Shown piece after piece: positions 33,761 to 42,843 of a DNA stretch of 55,180 nt. The notes beneath the pieces were generated by a model. That model did no database searches, was not told the DNA's origin, and saw only the letters and a list, made by a program, of their open reading frames with translations. This DNA comes from Brumimicrobium oceani (GTDB taxonomy: Bacteria > Bacteroidota > Bacteroidia > Flavobacteriales_D > Crocinitomicaceae), in the NCBI RefSeq assembly GCF_003143775.1, contig NZ_QFRJ01000017.1, forward strand, positions 1-55,180, in the 5' to 3' direction. Positions within the stretch are counted from its first letter, which is position 1; each line of letters begins with the position of its first letter. Position numbers and translations under genes: made by a program.

Positions 33761-33796
33761 AAAAAAAGAAGGACCACAATAAACTGTAGTCCTTCT
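33761..33796 (-). terminator. Rho-independent terminator of the 17.6-kb envelope operon
   Basis: On the minus strand AGAAGGACTACA pairs with TGTGGTCCTTCT (12 bp with one G-U pair), loop GTTTAT, then seven T. It is placed 57 bases after the stop of the 2773-aa gene. The remaining gap to 33572 shows nothing further. Confidence 0.92.
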
Positions 33797-33852
33797 ATTC
33801 AATATTTATTATTGAATTTGTTTAGGGAGTAATTGGCTCCAGGAAATGTTCT

Positions 33853-36800
33853 TTAAAATGTTTTGGCTGTTTTGGTTATTTCTGTTGCACCAAGTTTGGT
33901 TAAAACAGCTTGTAGTCGATCTACCACATTTTGGTTGTTGTCAACATCTACAGCGTAGAAGTTGACCAGTAATTGATTTTTATTGGTTTGCATTTCCTTA
34001 ATTACTGGTGTGTTTAAAATAACCTCCATTAAGTCAGAATTTAAGTCTTCATTATTAATGGCCACTTCGAGATGGATTAAGTTACTTTCTGGATTTTCAA
34101 TTGCATTTTTACGATATGGAGTGCTTTCATTTATAATGGAGTAAGCATTATTGTACACCGAAACTTTTTCGAAATCTGCCATAAATTGTGATGAGATTAT
34201 ATCTCCATCAAATAAGAAACTTTGAATTTTTTGAGTTTTAGAATCATAATAAAACAGTTCGCCTTCCTCATTGTATCGGTTCAGCTCTTGAATTGGGAAT
34301 TCCGGATAGCTTTTTGTTGAAACAAGTAAGTTCTTGGTATTGCTGCTGTTTATGAATGCTTCCTGAGTTTCATTTGCAATGGACGTGACATTGTTATTGG
34401 CCATTTCATTCCTTCTTGGTTTAGGCATATTTGATTGTAATACTACGTCTCCTTGAGCTTTTAAAATAGCGTTTGCTTCTGAGGCTGTTATGCGTAATCC
34501 TTTATAATAGGCAACGATGTAAGCGTCTGATATTCCTTTTTCGACCACTTGATTTCTTTTAGGAATTGCTGCATCATAAGAATCAAATACACCAGAAGAA
34601 TAACGAATGAGTCCTGTAGGTAATCTCTTCGTAATTAATGGAGAAACATTACTTAACTGTTCCGACGTAGCTGGAGTATTATAAACACCAACTTGAACTG
34701 TGTAAAATAATCCCGCTTTGTTTTCAACCACATCAGCCTCCGCAGATCCAATGGTTTTGTTGTATGCGAATTCATCTAATTCATTCGATTTGGTGATCGT
34801 TGTAAGGGTTCTTGCTGTTGAGTCTGAATCGTTGTCTGTTTCAGCAATCAAGTCTTCATCATCATTGATCTCTGAAATACATGCCCCTGAGCTGGCTAAC
34901 TCTACGGCGCGATATACAGGTATTCTTTCACCATCACAATAAGCAACAATAAATGCATCTGAATATCCTAAAGCCCTAATTTTGTCTCGGGCATCTCCTG
35001 CAATTTCTCTGTCACCGAATAAACCAACGACATATTTTATCCAGCCTGAGCCAATATTATCACCCGAAATAGGGGAGAATTGATTGAAAGTCTCATTTGG
35101 AACAGGGTTTCTAAATGCTCCAATTTGAACTCGGTAAACTAAGCCAGACATTTGATCATTTACTTCACGGATAATCGGAATAGGATTTTCATCTGAATAA
35201 ATTGCTTTGGCTTTTTCACCAATGACCAAGCCTGTTTTCACTAAAGCCAAGCTAGAGGTTCTTATCGGCATGGCTTTCAGAGGTGCTACATCTCGTGCAA
35301 TCATGTTTTCTGTTTTGTAGCGTAGTTCTGCATCATTGGGCAAAGACATGGCAACGTCGTTTTGTTTGTTCTGCACATTTTCCCTCAATCGGGCTACATC
35401 ATTTTTAGTTTTACTAATTGCAGCAAGTTGTGTTTTGATTGCTTCTTTCTTCTCGTCAGTTAATCTTCCATTGGTTTTAACCTCGTCATAGATCTCTTTC
35501 AGCTCTGTTTGTTCGTCATTTAACTGCGCCTCTTTTATTCTTAATTCATATTGTGCTTGGGTTAAACGATTATTGTTTCTCAGTTGATCGATATATTCTT
35601 TCGATTGAGCAATTTCAACTTCTTCCTTGTAGGTCAAAGTGTTTTTTATGGCCTCCTTTGAAATTCCTTTATTGGCATCGGCCCTTTGTTGTTCTTCTAT
35701 TTTGTCTAGTGCTTTAGAATTCTCGTATAGTCTATTTTCGAGGCCTGTTTTAATAAGGTTCAATTGATTTATGTTGAATTCTATAGCGTTTTTATTTTGT
35801 CTATTGGCATTAATGACCATTGCATTTAACTCATTAATTTGCTCATTGAGGTTCACTAATTTTAGATTGAGCTGGTTTTGCTCTTTCATTATTTCATTCG
35901 CCGTAAGTGCTACCGTTTTAGTTTCTATATTTTCTAAGTTTAACTCCTCAACGGCTTGTGAAATATAGTTGTCAATTTGTTTTTGAGTTCTGGTATCTTT
36001 AATCAACTTTAGTGTCTTCTCTTGCTCATTAAATGCCTCAGAAAATAAGTTGTATAGTTCCACAGCAGATTTTTGCTCTCCAGACTTTTGAAGTATCTGT
36101 TCAATCTTTACAACACTTTGTTGGGCACTTAAAGATGAAATTTCGTCTGGTGATTTTTGAAGTAATTGATCAGATTTTCGAACTAAATCGGGATAGTTGG
36201 TAATTAATGAGTTTTGCAGTGCAATACTTAGCTCAGAAGCAATCTCATTTTCAATTTTATTCATTTTAGAACTGGTTTTTTTGTTTTCTGCTAAAGCTGG
36301 ATTAGCTTTTATTGCTAGTTCTAATTCTTCTTTTTCCTTGAATAATTTATTGATTTTTGATTGTGATTTATCCGTTAAAGAATTTTCAATCTTTCTTGGA
36401 ATATCTTCTTTTGAAATTGTACTGATGGATAAGACATCTTCGAAACTACTTTCAGTATTGTTGCTAGAAGCAACCAACTCATGACTTTCTAAATCATCGA
36501 TTTCTTGAACTATCTGGTTTTCTATAGTATTTATTGTTTTGAGTTTTTGTGCCACAATAGGAGTAGGGTTGATTTCTTCCTCTCTTAAAGTTTCGGATTT
36601 CACATCTCCTACATCAATTAAAACCTTGTATTTGCGTTTGATTAAATCTGAATTGGTTTTTGTGCCTTCTTGAATTCCTTGCTCAATTTGAGCAACTTCA
36701 CTTAAGTAATTCGGGTCAATAAGCTCCAATACACGCTCCGGATTGGAAACAGTAGCCATATCCTCAATAGTGATCTCATCATTTGCTTGCGTTTCCTCAG

Positions 36801-39800
36801 TTGATTCTTCATTGGTTTCTGCAACTAATTCATTTTCATTTGTGCTTTCGTTTTCTTCAGTTGCTTCCGCTTCGTTGTTCGCTAATTCATTGTTAACGCT
36901 TTCTACACTTGCGTTGTTTTCATTCGTCGCTTCTTTGGAGTTTTGAGTGCTCTCAGTGTTTTCACTGTTTTCCGCGATTTCAGAATTGTTTTCTGTCTCG
37001 GCATTTGCTTGACTTTCCTCAGCTGCTCCTTCATTGGTTTCTGCAACTAATTCATTCTCATTCGTGCTTTCGTTTTCTTCAGTTGCTTCGGCTTCGTTGT
37101 TCGCTAATTCATTGTTAACGCTTTCTATATTTGCGTTGTTTTCATTCGTCGCTTCTTCTGAATTTTGAGCATTCTCAGTGTTTTCAGCGATTTCAGAATT
37201 GTTTTCTGTCTCGGCATTTGCTTGACTTTCCTCAGCTGTTTCTCCGGTGGTTTCTGCAACTAATTCATTTTCATCTGTGCTTTCGTTTTCCTCAGTTGCC
37301 TCCGTCTCGTTGCTCGCTAATTCATTGTTCGCGCTTTCTATATTTGCGTTGTTTTCATTCATCGCTTCTTCTGAATTTTGAGCATTCTCAGTGTTTTCAG
37401 CGATTTCAGAATTGTTTTCTGTCTCGGCATTTGCTTGACTTTCCTCAGCTGTTTCTCCGGTGGTTTCTGCAACTAATTCATTTTCATTTGTGCTTTCGTT
37501 TTCCTCAGTTGCCTCCGTCTCGTTGTTCGCTAATTCATTGTTTGCGCTTTCTATATTTGCGTTGTTTTCATTCGTCGCTTCTTCTGAATTTTGAGCATTC
37601 TCAGTGTTTTCAGCGATTTCAGAATTGTTTTCTGTCTCGGCATTTGCTTGACTTTCCTCAGCTGTTTCTCCGGTGGTTTCTGCAACTAATTCATTTTCAT
37701 TTGTGCTTTCGTTTTCCTCAGTTGCCTCCGTCTCGTTGTTCGCTAATTCATTGTTTGCGCTTTCTATATTTGCGTTGTTTTCATTCATCGCTTCTTCTGA
37801 GTTTTGAGTGTTCTCTGTGTTCTCAGTGTTTTCAGCGATTTCAGAATTGTTTTCTGTCTCGGCATTTGCTTGACTTTCCTCAGTTGCTTCTTCGTTGATT
37901 TCAGCAACTAATTCATTCTCATTCGTGCTTTCGTTTTCTTCAGTTGCCTCCGCTTCATTGTTCGCTAATTCATTGTTAACGCTTTCTATATTTGCGTTGT
38001 TTTCATTCATCGCTTCTTCTGAGTTTTGAGTGTTCTTTGTGTTCTCAGTGTTTTCCGCGATTTCAGAATTGTTTTCTGTCTCGGCATTTGCTTGACTTTC
38101 CTCAGTTGCTTCTTCGTTGATTTCAGCAACTAATTCATTCTCATTCGTGCTTTCGTTTTCTTCTGTTGCCTCCGCTTCATTGTTCGCTAATTCATTGTTA
38201 ACGCTTTCTATATTTGCGTTGTTTTCATTCATCGCTTCTTCTGAGTTTTGAGTGTTCTCACTGTTCTCAGTGTTTTCCGCGATTTCAGAATTACTTTCTG
38301 TCTCGGCATTTGCTGGACTTTCCTCAGCTGCTTCTTCGTTGGTTTCTGCAACTAATTCATTCTCATTCGTGCTTTCGTTTTCCTCAGTTGCCTCCGTCTC
38401 GTTGTTCGCTAATTCATTTTCAGTATTGGTTTCGATTTCTGAGTTCTCATTCGTCTTGTTATTTTCAGCCAATAACTCCTCGTCTTCTTTAATGGCATTT
38501 TCTATTGTTTCAATTTCGCCATAAATTCGATTTTCGAGATTATTTAGCAGATCCACCTTCATTGCCAAATCTAGATCCTCTGGAGTTTGGGATAGGAGAG
38601 TAGTTGTCTTTTCTTTAGCCTCGTGAACTTTTAAAGCTGCCTGATATCTTCTTTTAATTAGCGCATTTCGGTCAGCGTTTCCTTGCTCTATATCTTTTTG
38701 GATTTGTGCAATGTCTTCTGTATAATCAGAGTCGATTTCTAATAAGGCTTTATTGATTGAATTGTCTGCTTCTTCCAATACAATATTGTTCAGTTGTTCG
38801 TTGCTTTCTAATTCTATAGCCTCGCTTACTTCCTTATTTTCAGCGATTAATTCTGCCTGAGTGCTGTCCGTTTCACTTGATTTTTCTTCGGTCTCATTAG
38901 CTGTGTTTTCTTCAGTGCTCTCTGTTGTTTCGCTAGCTAGTGCCTCTGCTATCATTTCATTTTCTGAAGCAATTTCTCTTTCCAGTTTTTCAACATCACT
39001 GATCAAGGATTGCTCTATGGAGCTCAATGCTTCAAGTGCTGATGTTAGCGCTTCATTTTGAGCTCCATCAACTTGTTTATCATTGACTTCTACTATTGCA
39101 TCTTTCACTTTAATAATTGCTTGGTTTTTCCTTGCAATTAGGGCCGTTTTATCAGTTTCACCTGAATTTACTGCTGCTTCTAACTGTGCGATATCTCGTA
39201 CATAATCGCTATCAATTTCAGCTAATGTTGGCAGAGAAACAGCCTTTGGAGTGCTAGGATTTTCGCTTTCTTCACCTTTGATTTCTTCAGTCTTCTCAGG
39301 ATCAGCTTCTTCATTAGCGGATGACATGTTTTTAGTTTCATTTTCTGCCAACTGCTCGCTTTCTTCATTCTCTGTTGTAGCAGCAATTATACCACTTTCA
39401 GCATCAATTTCCGTTTGTAGCACTGCCACCTCCGAAAGTAGTTTCTCCTCTAGTTTATTCAAGCTCAAATTAGTTCTCGACAGATTGATGTCTCCTGGGT
39501 TTTCAGCGGATTGCTCGGCAACAATTACTTGTGCTTCTTGAATTTTTGATATGGCTTGTGTTTTTCTTTCAACAAGCTGATTCTTGCTGCTTGAGCCATT
39601 TTCAATGTCCTTTTCTATTCGCGCTATATCATCTGCATATTCTGGATCTAAAACAAATAATGTAGGAATAACCGTAATTTGTTCTTCTGCTTGGTCATTA
39701 GATTCTTCCTTTTTATCTGTTTCTTCAACTGTATTTAAATCTGCAGATTCTTCCTGATTCTCAGCAATAATTTCGTTTTCTGAATTGTTCTCAGTTTCCT

Positions 39801-42174
39801 GCTCTGTCTCTGCGATATCCTTGCTTTCTGGCAGGGCATCAGCATTGTTTTCTATTTCATGAATATCTGCTAAAAGATTTTCAAATTCCTCTGCTAAGTC
39901 ATGCTCGGCAATCATGTCCTCCTTAATCGGACTTCTGCTAATTTGTGCTAAAGTTTGTTTCTGATCAGCAATTTTACTTTTCTCTGCAATTACTTCTTCC
40001 GTATATTTTATCTCATTTTCAAGTCCTTCTAGTCTTATTTCAGCCTTACTTAATTCGAAACTAATGTCTTCTTTTTCTCTTTTGGAAGCAGCGGCATATG
40101 CTCTTTCAAGTTTTGCAAGTTCAGTTTGTGTAGCTTGTTTGGCTCTGTTTAATGAATCTTTTGTGGAAATTAGATTATCTCTTAGACGTAACTCGTCATT
40201 GATTACGGCTAAATACTCAAAATATGCATTTGTTTTTGTCCTTACCAAAAGCTCTTCGCTTACAAATGTTGGGTATTTTGAAACAGCGTCAATAAGTCCC
40301 TTTGTATTGCTGGTTTTAAGGTCTTTTATGCTGTTATTTAGGTTTTTAGCGGTAGCCAATAGACTTTCTTTTTCGGCATAATCTTTTTCTAAGTGAGATA
40401 AAATGATTTGCGCATTAAGCATGTCTTGCTGAATGGCTTTAGATTTTTCAATTTCACGCGCAGATAGAGTTCTCCACCTTTCTTTTTGAGGATCTTCAGG
40501 ATTTTCTTTGCTCAGTTGCATAAGGGAGTCAGCTGATTTTACTGCCTTTTTAATTGCATCATTCCCATTTTGTACAATGTATCTCGATTTTAAGATCAAT
40601 GAATCGGTGCTGGTTTGTCTTAAGTATAAATCTTTAAATTTAGTTTGAATTAAATCTCTAATCTCTACATTGGTGTACTGTGCTAATCCTACTTGATCAA
40701 AAACTTTTTTCTGTTCTTGAATTTTATCTAAAGAATCTAAATTAAATAAATCCCTGTTAATATTCATTTTTGCTTTGGCTTCAATGGCTTCTGCTAATAT
40801 TTCGTCATAATTTTCAACTTTTTCGTTGAATAAATTATTGAAGACAACGAGATTTTCACCATCCTTTTCAATTTCTGTAATGGTTTGCTTTAATGGACGG
40901 AAGGAATTAACTTTAGGAATAGAAATAGTTTCCTTAAACTTTTTGTCGTTTTTGTCCAGTTTCACAACAAATTCATATTTTCCTTTTTTAGGTAATCGAA
41001 TGTTGTATTCTCCTTTGTTGTTGGAGGTAAATTTGCCTACTAAATCTCCTGTAGCATCATTCACTTCTATAGAGATTGTTTTATGAGTAGGGTTAATTTC
41101 TGAATTAAAATTTCCAGCTAAGACTACCATTTCCATTGGTAATCTTTCCAGTCTTACCTTATAAACATGAACCTTATTTGTTTCACTTTCCCTTTGGGAT
41201 GCGAAATAAGCATGTTTATCCAAGGAATCAACGATATATAGGAAGTCATTGTCCGGTGAAGAAATTGAAATATTCATGTTTTCTGGAATACCAAAAGTAT
41301 TGGTTGATTGATCGTATTCACTTCTGAAAACGTCGTAGCCTCCCATGCTTTTATGTCCTTCAGAAGAGAAATACAAGTATTTTCCGTTAGGGTGCATGTA
41401 AGGATAGTCTTCGTTATATGGTGTGTTCACATCACCAAGCACTGGACTTTCTTTCGACCATTCACCATTTGTTGTTCTGTATCTGAAATAAATATCCTTG
41501 TTTTCGGATCCAGATCCATAGCTAGAATAGTAAATATAATCTGAGTTTATAGGGAAGTGAATCAGGGGAGTGTGGTTGTTTTTTTTGTCTTGTTTACTTT
41601 GAAACTCCTCTGCAACAATTAGATTACCACCAATGTCTTTTAAATCATAAATCCTGAAGAAACTTTTTAAATCAATTTGGGTTTTCTCGAGAACTATAGT
41701 TTCCGTAATGTCGCTGAACTGTGTTTTTCCATTTCTACACATTTCAATTTGCCTGTCTACTTGCAGTTCCTCAAGTGCTCTTGCACCAGCTTTTTGTTTA
41801 TATAATTCGTAGTTTTTTATGGCTTTATTGAATCTGTAAGTGAGGTGATAGGCTTTCCCTAGATAATAATAAGCTTCTGCATCAACTTCACTGTCTTTTT
41901 GTATAGAATAATTTAAATACCTAAATGCTTCGGTGTTTTTATCTGCATTATAAAGAAGGCAGGTTCCATATTTATAGTTATAATTTGGATTCCTCGGCTC
42001 CAAGGACAAAAGCCTCAAGAAAAGAGGTGTGGCTTCTAGGTATTCACCTTTTCTAAAAAGTGCTTGTGCTTGTTTATCAATATCTTCCTTGGACTCTTGC
42101 GCGGTTACGAATAATCCACCAAAGATAAGTGTAAGCAATAAAAGGAAGTGTTTTAATCCCATTTGTAGTGACAT
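33853..42174 (-). CDS. Giant envelope protein: TPR, PD40 propeller, CRD, acidic repeats, two SPOR-like domains
   Basis: 2773 aa, exported (signal peptide ending near Ala25). Order: TPRs (about 32-130); PD40 propeller blades (about 205-335; DIYFRYRTTNGEWS and GGYDVFRSEYD are typical); carboxypeptidase-regulatory-like beta-sandwich (about 348-440); long coiled coils (about 470-780); four copies of a helical module of roughly 95 residues at about 837, 981, 1141 and 1814; an acidic Glu/Asn array (1252 to about 1797); more coiled coil; two SPOR-like domains near 2343-2430 and 2487-2575; a globular end. TPR-PD40-CRD is the architecture of PorE, the type IX accessory protein, but the OmpA-like end is missing and SPOR-like domains, which bind peptidoglycan, occupy the C-terminal region. 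Last gene of its operon. The role is inferred as a cell-wall-tethered outer-membrane scaffold. Confidence 0.88.
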   Translation of the reverse strand: MSLQMGLKHFLLLLTLIFGGLFVTAQESKEDIDKQAQALFRKGEYLEATPLFLRLLSLEPRNPNYNYKYGTCLLYNADKNTEAFRYLNYSIQKDSEVDAEAYYYLGKAYHLTYRFNKAIKNYELYKQKAGARALEELQVDRQIEMCRNGKTQFSDITETIVLEKTQIDLKSFFRIYDLKDIGGNLIVAEEFQSKQDKKNNHTPLIHFPINSDYIYYSSYGSGSENKDIYFRYRTTNGEWSKESPVLGDVNTPYNEDYPYMHPNGKYLYFSSEGHKSMGGYDVFRSEYDQSTNTFGIPENMNISISSPDNDFLYIVDSLDKHAYFASQRESETNKVHVYKVRLERLPMEMVVLAGNFNSEINPTHKTISIEVNDATGDLVGKFTSNNKGEYNIRLPKKGKYEFVVKLDKNDKKFKETISIPKVNSFRPLKQTITEIEKDGENLVVFNNLFNEKVENYDEILAEAIEAKAKMNINRDLFNLDSLDKIQEQKKVFDQVGLAQYTNVEIRDLIQTKFKDLYLRQTSTDSLILKSRYIVQNGNDAIKKAVKSADSLMQLSKENPEDPQKERWRTLSAREIEKSKAIQQDMLNAQIILSHLEKDYAEKESLLATAKNLNNSIKDLKTSNTKGLIDAVSKYPTFVSEELLVRTKTNAYFEYLAVINDELRLRDNLISTKDSLNRAKQATQTELAKLERAYAAASKREKEDISFELSKAEIRLEGLENEIKYTEEVIAEKSKIADQKQTLAQISRSPIKEDMIAEHDLAEEFENLLADIHEIENNADALPESKDIAETEQETENNSENEIIAENQEESADLNTVEETDKKEESNDQAEEQITVIPTLFVLDPEYADDIARIEKDIENGSSSKNQLVERKTQAISKIQEAQVIVAEQSAENPGDINLSRTNLSLNKLEEKLLSEVAVLQTEIDAESGIIAATTENEESEQLAENETKNMSSANEEADPEKTEEIKGEESENPSTPKAVSLPTLAEIDSDYVRDIAQLEAAVNSGETDKTALIARKNQAIIKVKDAIVEVNDKQVDGAQNEALTSALEALSSIEQSLISDVEKLEREIASENEMIAEALASETTESTEENTANETEEKSSETDSTQAELIAENKEVSEAIELESNEQLNNIVLEEADNSINKALLEIDSDYTEDIAQIQKDIEQGNADRNALIKRRYQAALKVHEAKEKTTTLLSQTPEDLDLAMKVDLLNNLENRIYGEIETIENAIKEDEELLAENNKTNENSEIETNTENELANNETEATEENESTNENELVAETNEEAAEESPANAETESNSEIAENTENSENTQNSEEAMNENNANIESVNNELANNEAEATEENESTNENELVAEINEEATEESQANAETENNSEIAENTENTKNTQNSEEAMNENNANIESVNNELANNEAEATEENESTNENELVAEINEEATEESQANAETENNSEIAENTENTENTQNSEEAMNENNANIESANNELANNETEATEENESTNENELVAETTGETAEESQANAETENNSEIAENTENAQNSEEATNENNANIESANNELANNETEATEENESTNENELVAETTGETAEESQANAETENNSEIAENTENAQNSEEAMNENNANIESANNELASNETEATEENESTDENELVAETTGETAEESQANAETENNSEIAENTENAQNSEEATNENNANIESVNNELANNEAEATEENESTNENELVAETNEGAAEESQANAETENNSEIAENSENTESTQNSKEATNENNASVESVNNELANNEAEATEENESTNENELVAETNEESTEETQANDEITIEDMATVSNPERVLELIDPNYLSEVAQIEQGIQEGTKTNSDLIKRKYKVLIDVGDVKSETLREEEINPTPIVAQKLKTINTIENQIVQEIDDLESHELVASSNNTESSFEDVLSISTISKEDIPRKIENSLTDKSQSKINKLFKEKEELELAIKANPALAENKKTSSKMNKIENEIASELSIALQNSLITNYPDLVRKSDQLLQKSPDEISSLSAQQSVVKIEQILQKSGEQKSAVELYNLFSEAFNEQEKTLKLIKDTRTQKQIDNYISQAVEELNLENIETKTVALTANEIMKEQNQLNLKLVNLNEQINELNAMVINANRQNKNAIEFNINQLNLIKTGLENRLYENSKALDKIEEQQRADANKGISKEAIKNTLTYKEEVEIAQSKEYIDQLRNNNRLTQAQYELRIKEAQLNDEQTELKEIYDEVKTNGRLTDEKKEAIKTQLAAISKTKNDVARLRENVQNKQNDVAMSLPNDAELRYKTENMIARDVAPLKAMPIRTSSLALVKTGLVIGEKAKAIYSDENPIPIIREVNDQMSGLVYRVQIGAFRNPVPNETFNQFSPISGDNIGSGWIKYVVGLFGDREIAGDARDKIRALGYSDAFIVAYCDGERIPVYRAVELASSGACISEINDDEDLIAETDNDSDSTARTLTTITKSNELDEFAYNKTIGSAEADVVENKAGLFYTVQVGVYNTPATSEQLSNVSPLITKRLPTGLIRYSSGVFDSYDAAIPKRNQVVEKGISDAYIVAYYKGLRITASEANAILKAQGDVVLQSNMPKPRRNEMANNNVTSIANETQEAFINSSNTKNLLVSTKSYPEFPIQELNRYNEEGELFYYDSKTQKIQSFLFDGDIISSQFMADFEKVSVYNNAYSIINESTPYRKNAIENPESNLIHLEVAINNEDLNSDLMEVILNTPVIKEMQTNKNQLLVNFYAVDVDNNQNVVDRLQAVLTKLGATEITKTAKTF
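36783..38421 (-). repeat. Tandem array of 213/222-bp coding repeats (7 full plus 1 partial)
   Basis: It encodes residues 1252-1760 as seven units of 74, 74, 74, 71, 71, 71 and 74 aa, then a partial eighth. Each unit reads NNELANNEAEATEENESTNE, continues through ELVAE and AETENNSEIAEN, and ends NENNANIESV, with few changes. The 71-aa units lack one TEN triplet. Near-identical DNA copies point to recent expansion by recombination or slippage. The opposite strand gives long spurious Cys/Phe/Leu-rich frames. Confidence 0.97.
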
Positions 42175-42212
42175 TTTAAATTAACAGAACGGTTCTAAGA
42201 AAAAGTATACGA

Positions 42213-42833
42213 CTATTTCTTAAAAAGGTTCATTTTATTCTCATTTCCTTGAATAAGGCGTTTAATATTCTGGTGGTGTAGAATAATTACAGCAGAAGAG
42301 AGAACAATACTAAAAACTGTAAGCGAAGTATTTTCATTTTTGAAAGCAAAAACAACAAGCAGTGGGAAAGCCAGAGATGATATTATTGCGCCTAAAGAAA
42401 CATAGTTAAAAATGATGAATACTGCAAGAAATAAAACAACACAGATTAATGCTGCTGGAGGGTGAATTCCTAGAATTACTCCCAATGAAGTGGCTACACC
42501 CTTTCCTCCATTAAAACTGGCAAAAACTGGAAATATATGGCCTAAAACAACCAAGATACCCGACACTATTTTAAGGTGGATTAAATGGTCGTTGTTCCAT
42601 AAATAATCATTTATTAAAAAAGGCAGAATTACAGCAAGAATACCTTTTAAGACATCTACTGAGAGTACTAAAATACCTGCATTTTTACCTAGAACCCTAA
42701 AAGTATTTGTTGCTCCAGCATTTTTACTTCCATGTTCTCTAATGTCTAAGTCATACTTCACCTTTCCCACCCAAACGGCTGTGGGTATAGAACCTAATAA
42801 ATATGCTATTAAACCGAATATTAAAAAATCCAT
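42213..42833 (-). CDS. plsY: Acyl-phosphate:glycerol-3-phosphate acyltransferase
   Basis: Inner-membrane enzyme of 206 aa that transfers an acyl group from acyl-phosphate to glycerol-3-phosphate, making lysophosphatidate, the first step of phospholipid synthesis. The three PlsY motifs are visible: SIPTA near 15-19, HGSKNAGATN at about 34-43, and GHIFPVFASFNGGKGVAT at about 97-114. Five membrane helices, usual length. It lies 10 bases after the 1534-aa protein gene and 38 bases before the giant protein gene. Confidence 0.96.
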   Translation of the reverse strand: MDFLIFGLIAYLLGSIPTAVWVGKVKYDLDIREHGSKNAGATNTFRVLGKNAGILVLSVDVLKGILAVILPFLINDYLWNNDHLIHLKIVSGILVVLGHIFPVFASFNGGKGVATSLGVILGIHPPAALICVVLFLAVFIIFNYVSLGAIISSLAFPLLVVFAFKNENTSLTVFSIVLSSAVIILHHQNIKRLIQGNENKMNLFKK

Positions 42834-42843
42834 TTTTAATTTA

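Noticed and set aside
36909-38524. Long plus-strand open frames rich in Cys, Phe, Leu and Ser opposite the acidic array
   Set aside because: They are shadows of a highly repetitive Glu/Asn coding sequence on the minus strand. They repeat with the same period and have no start context or family likeness.
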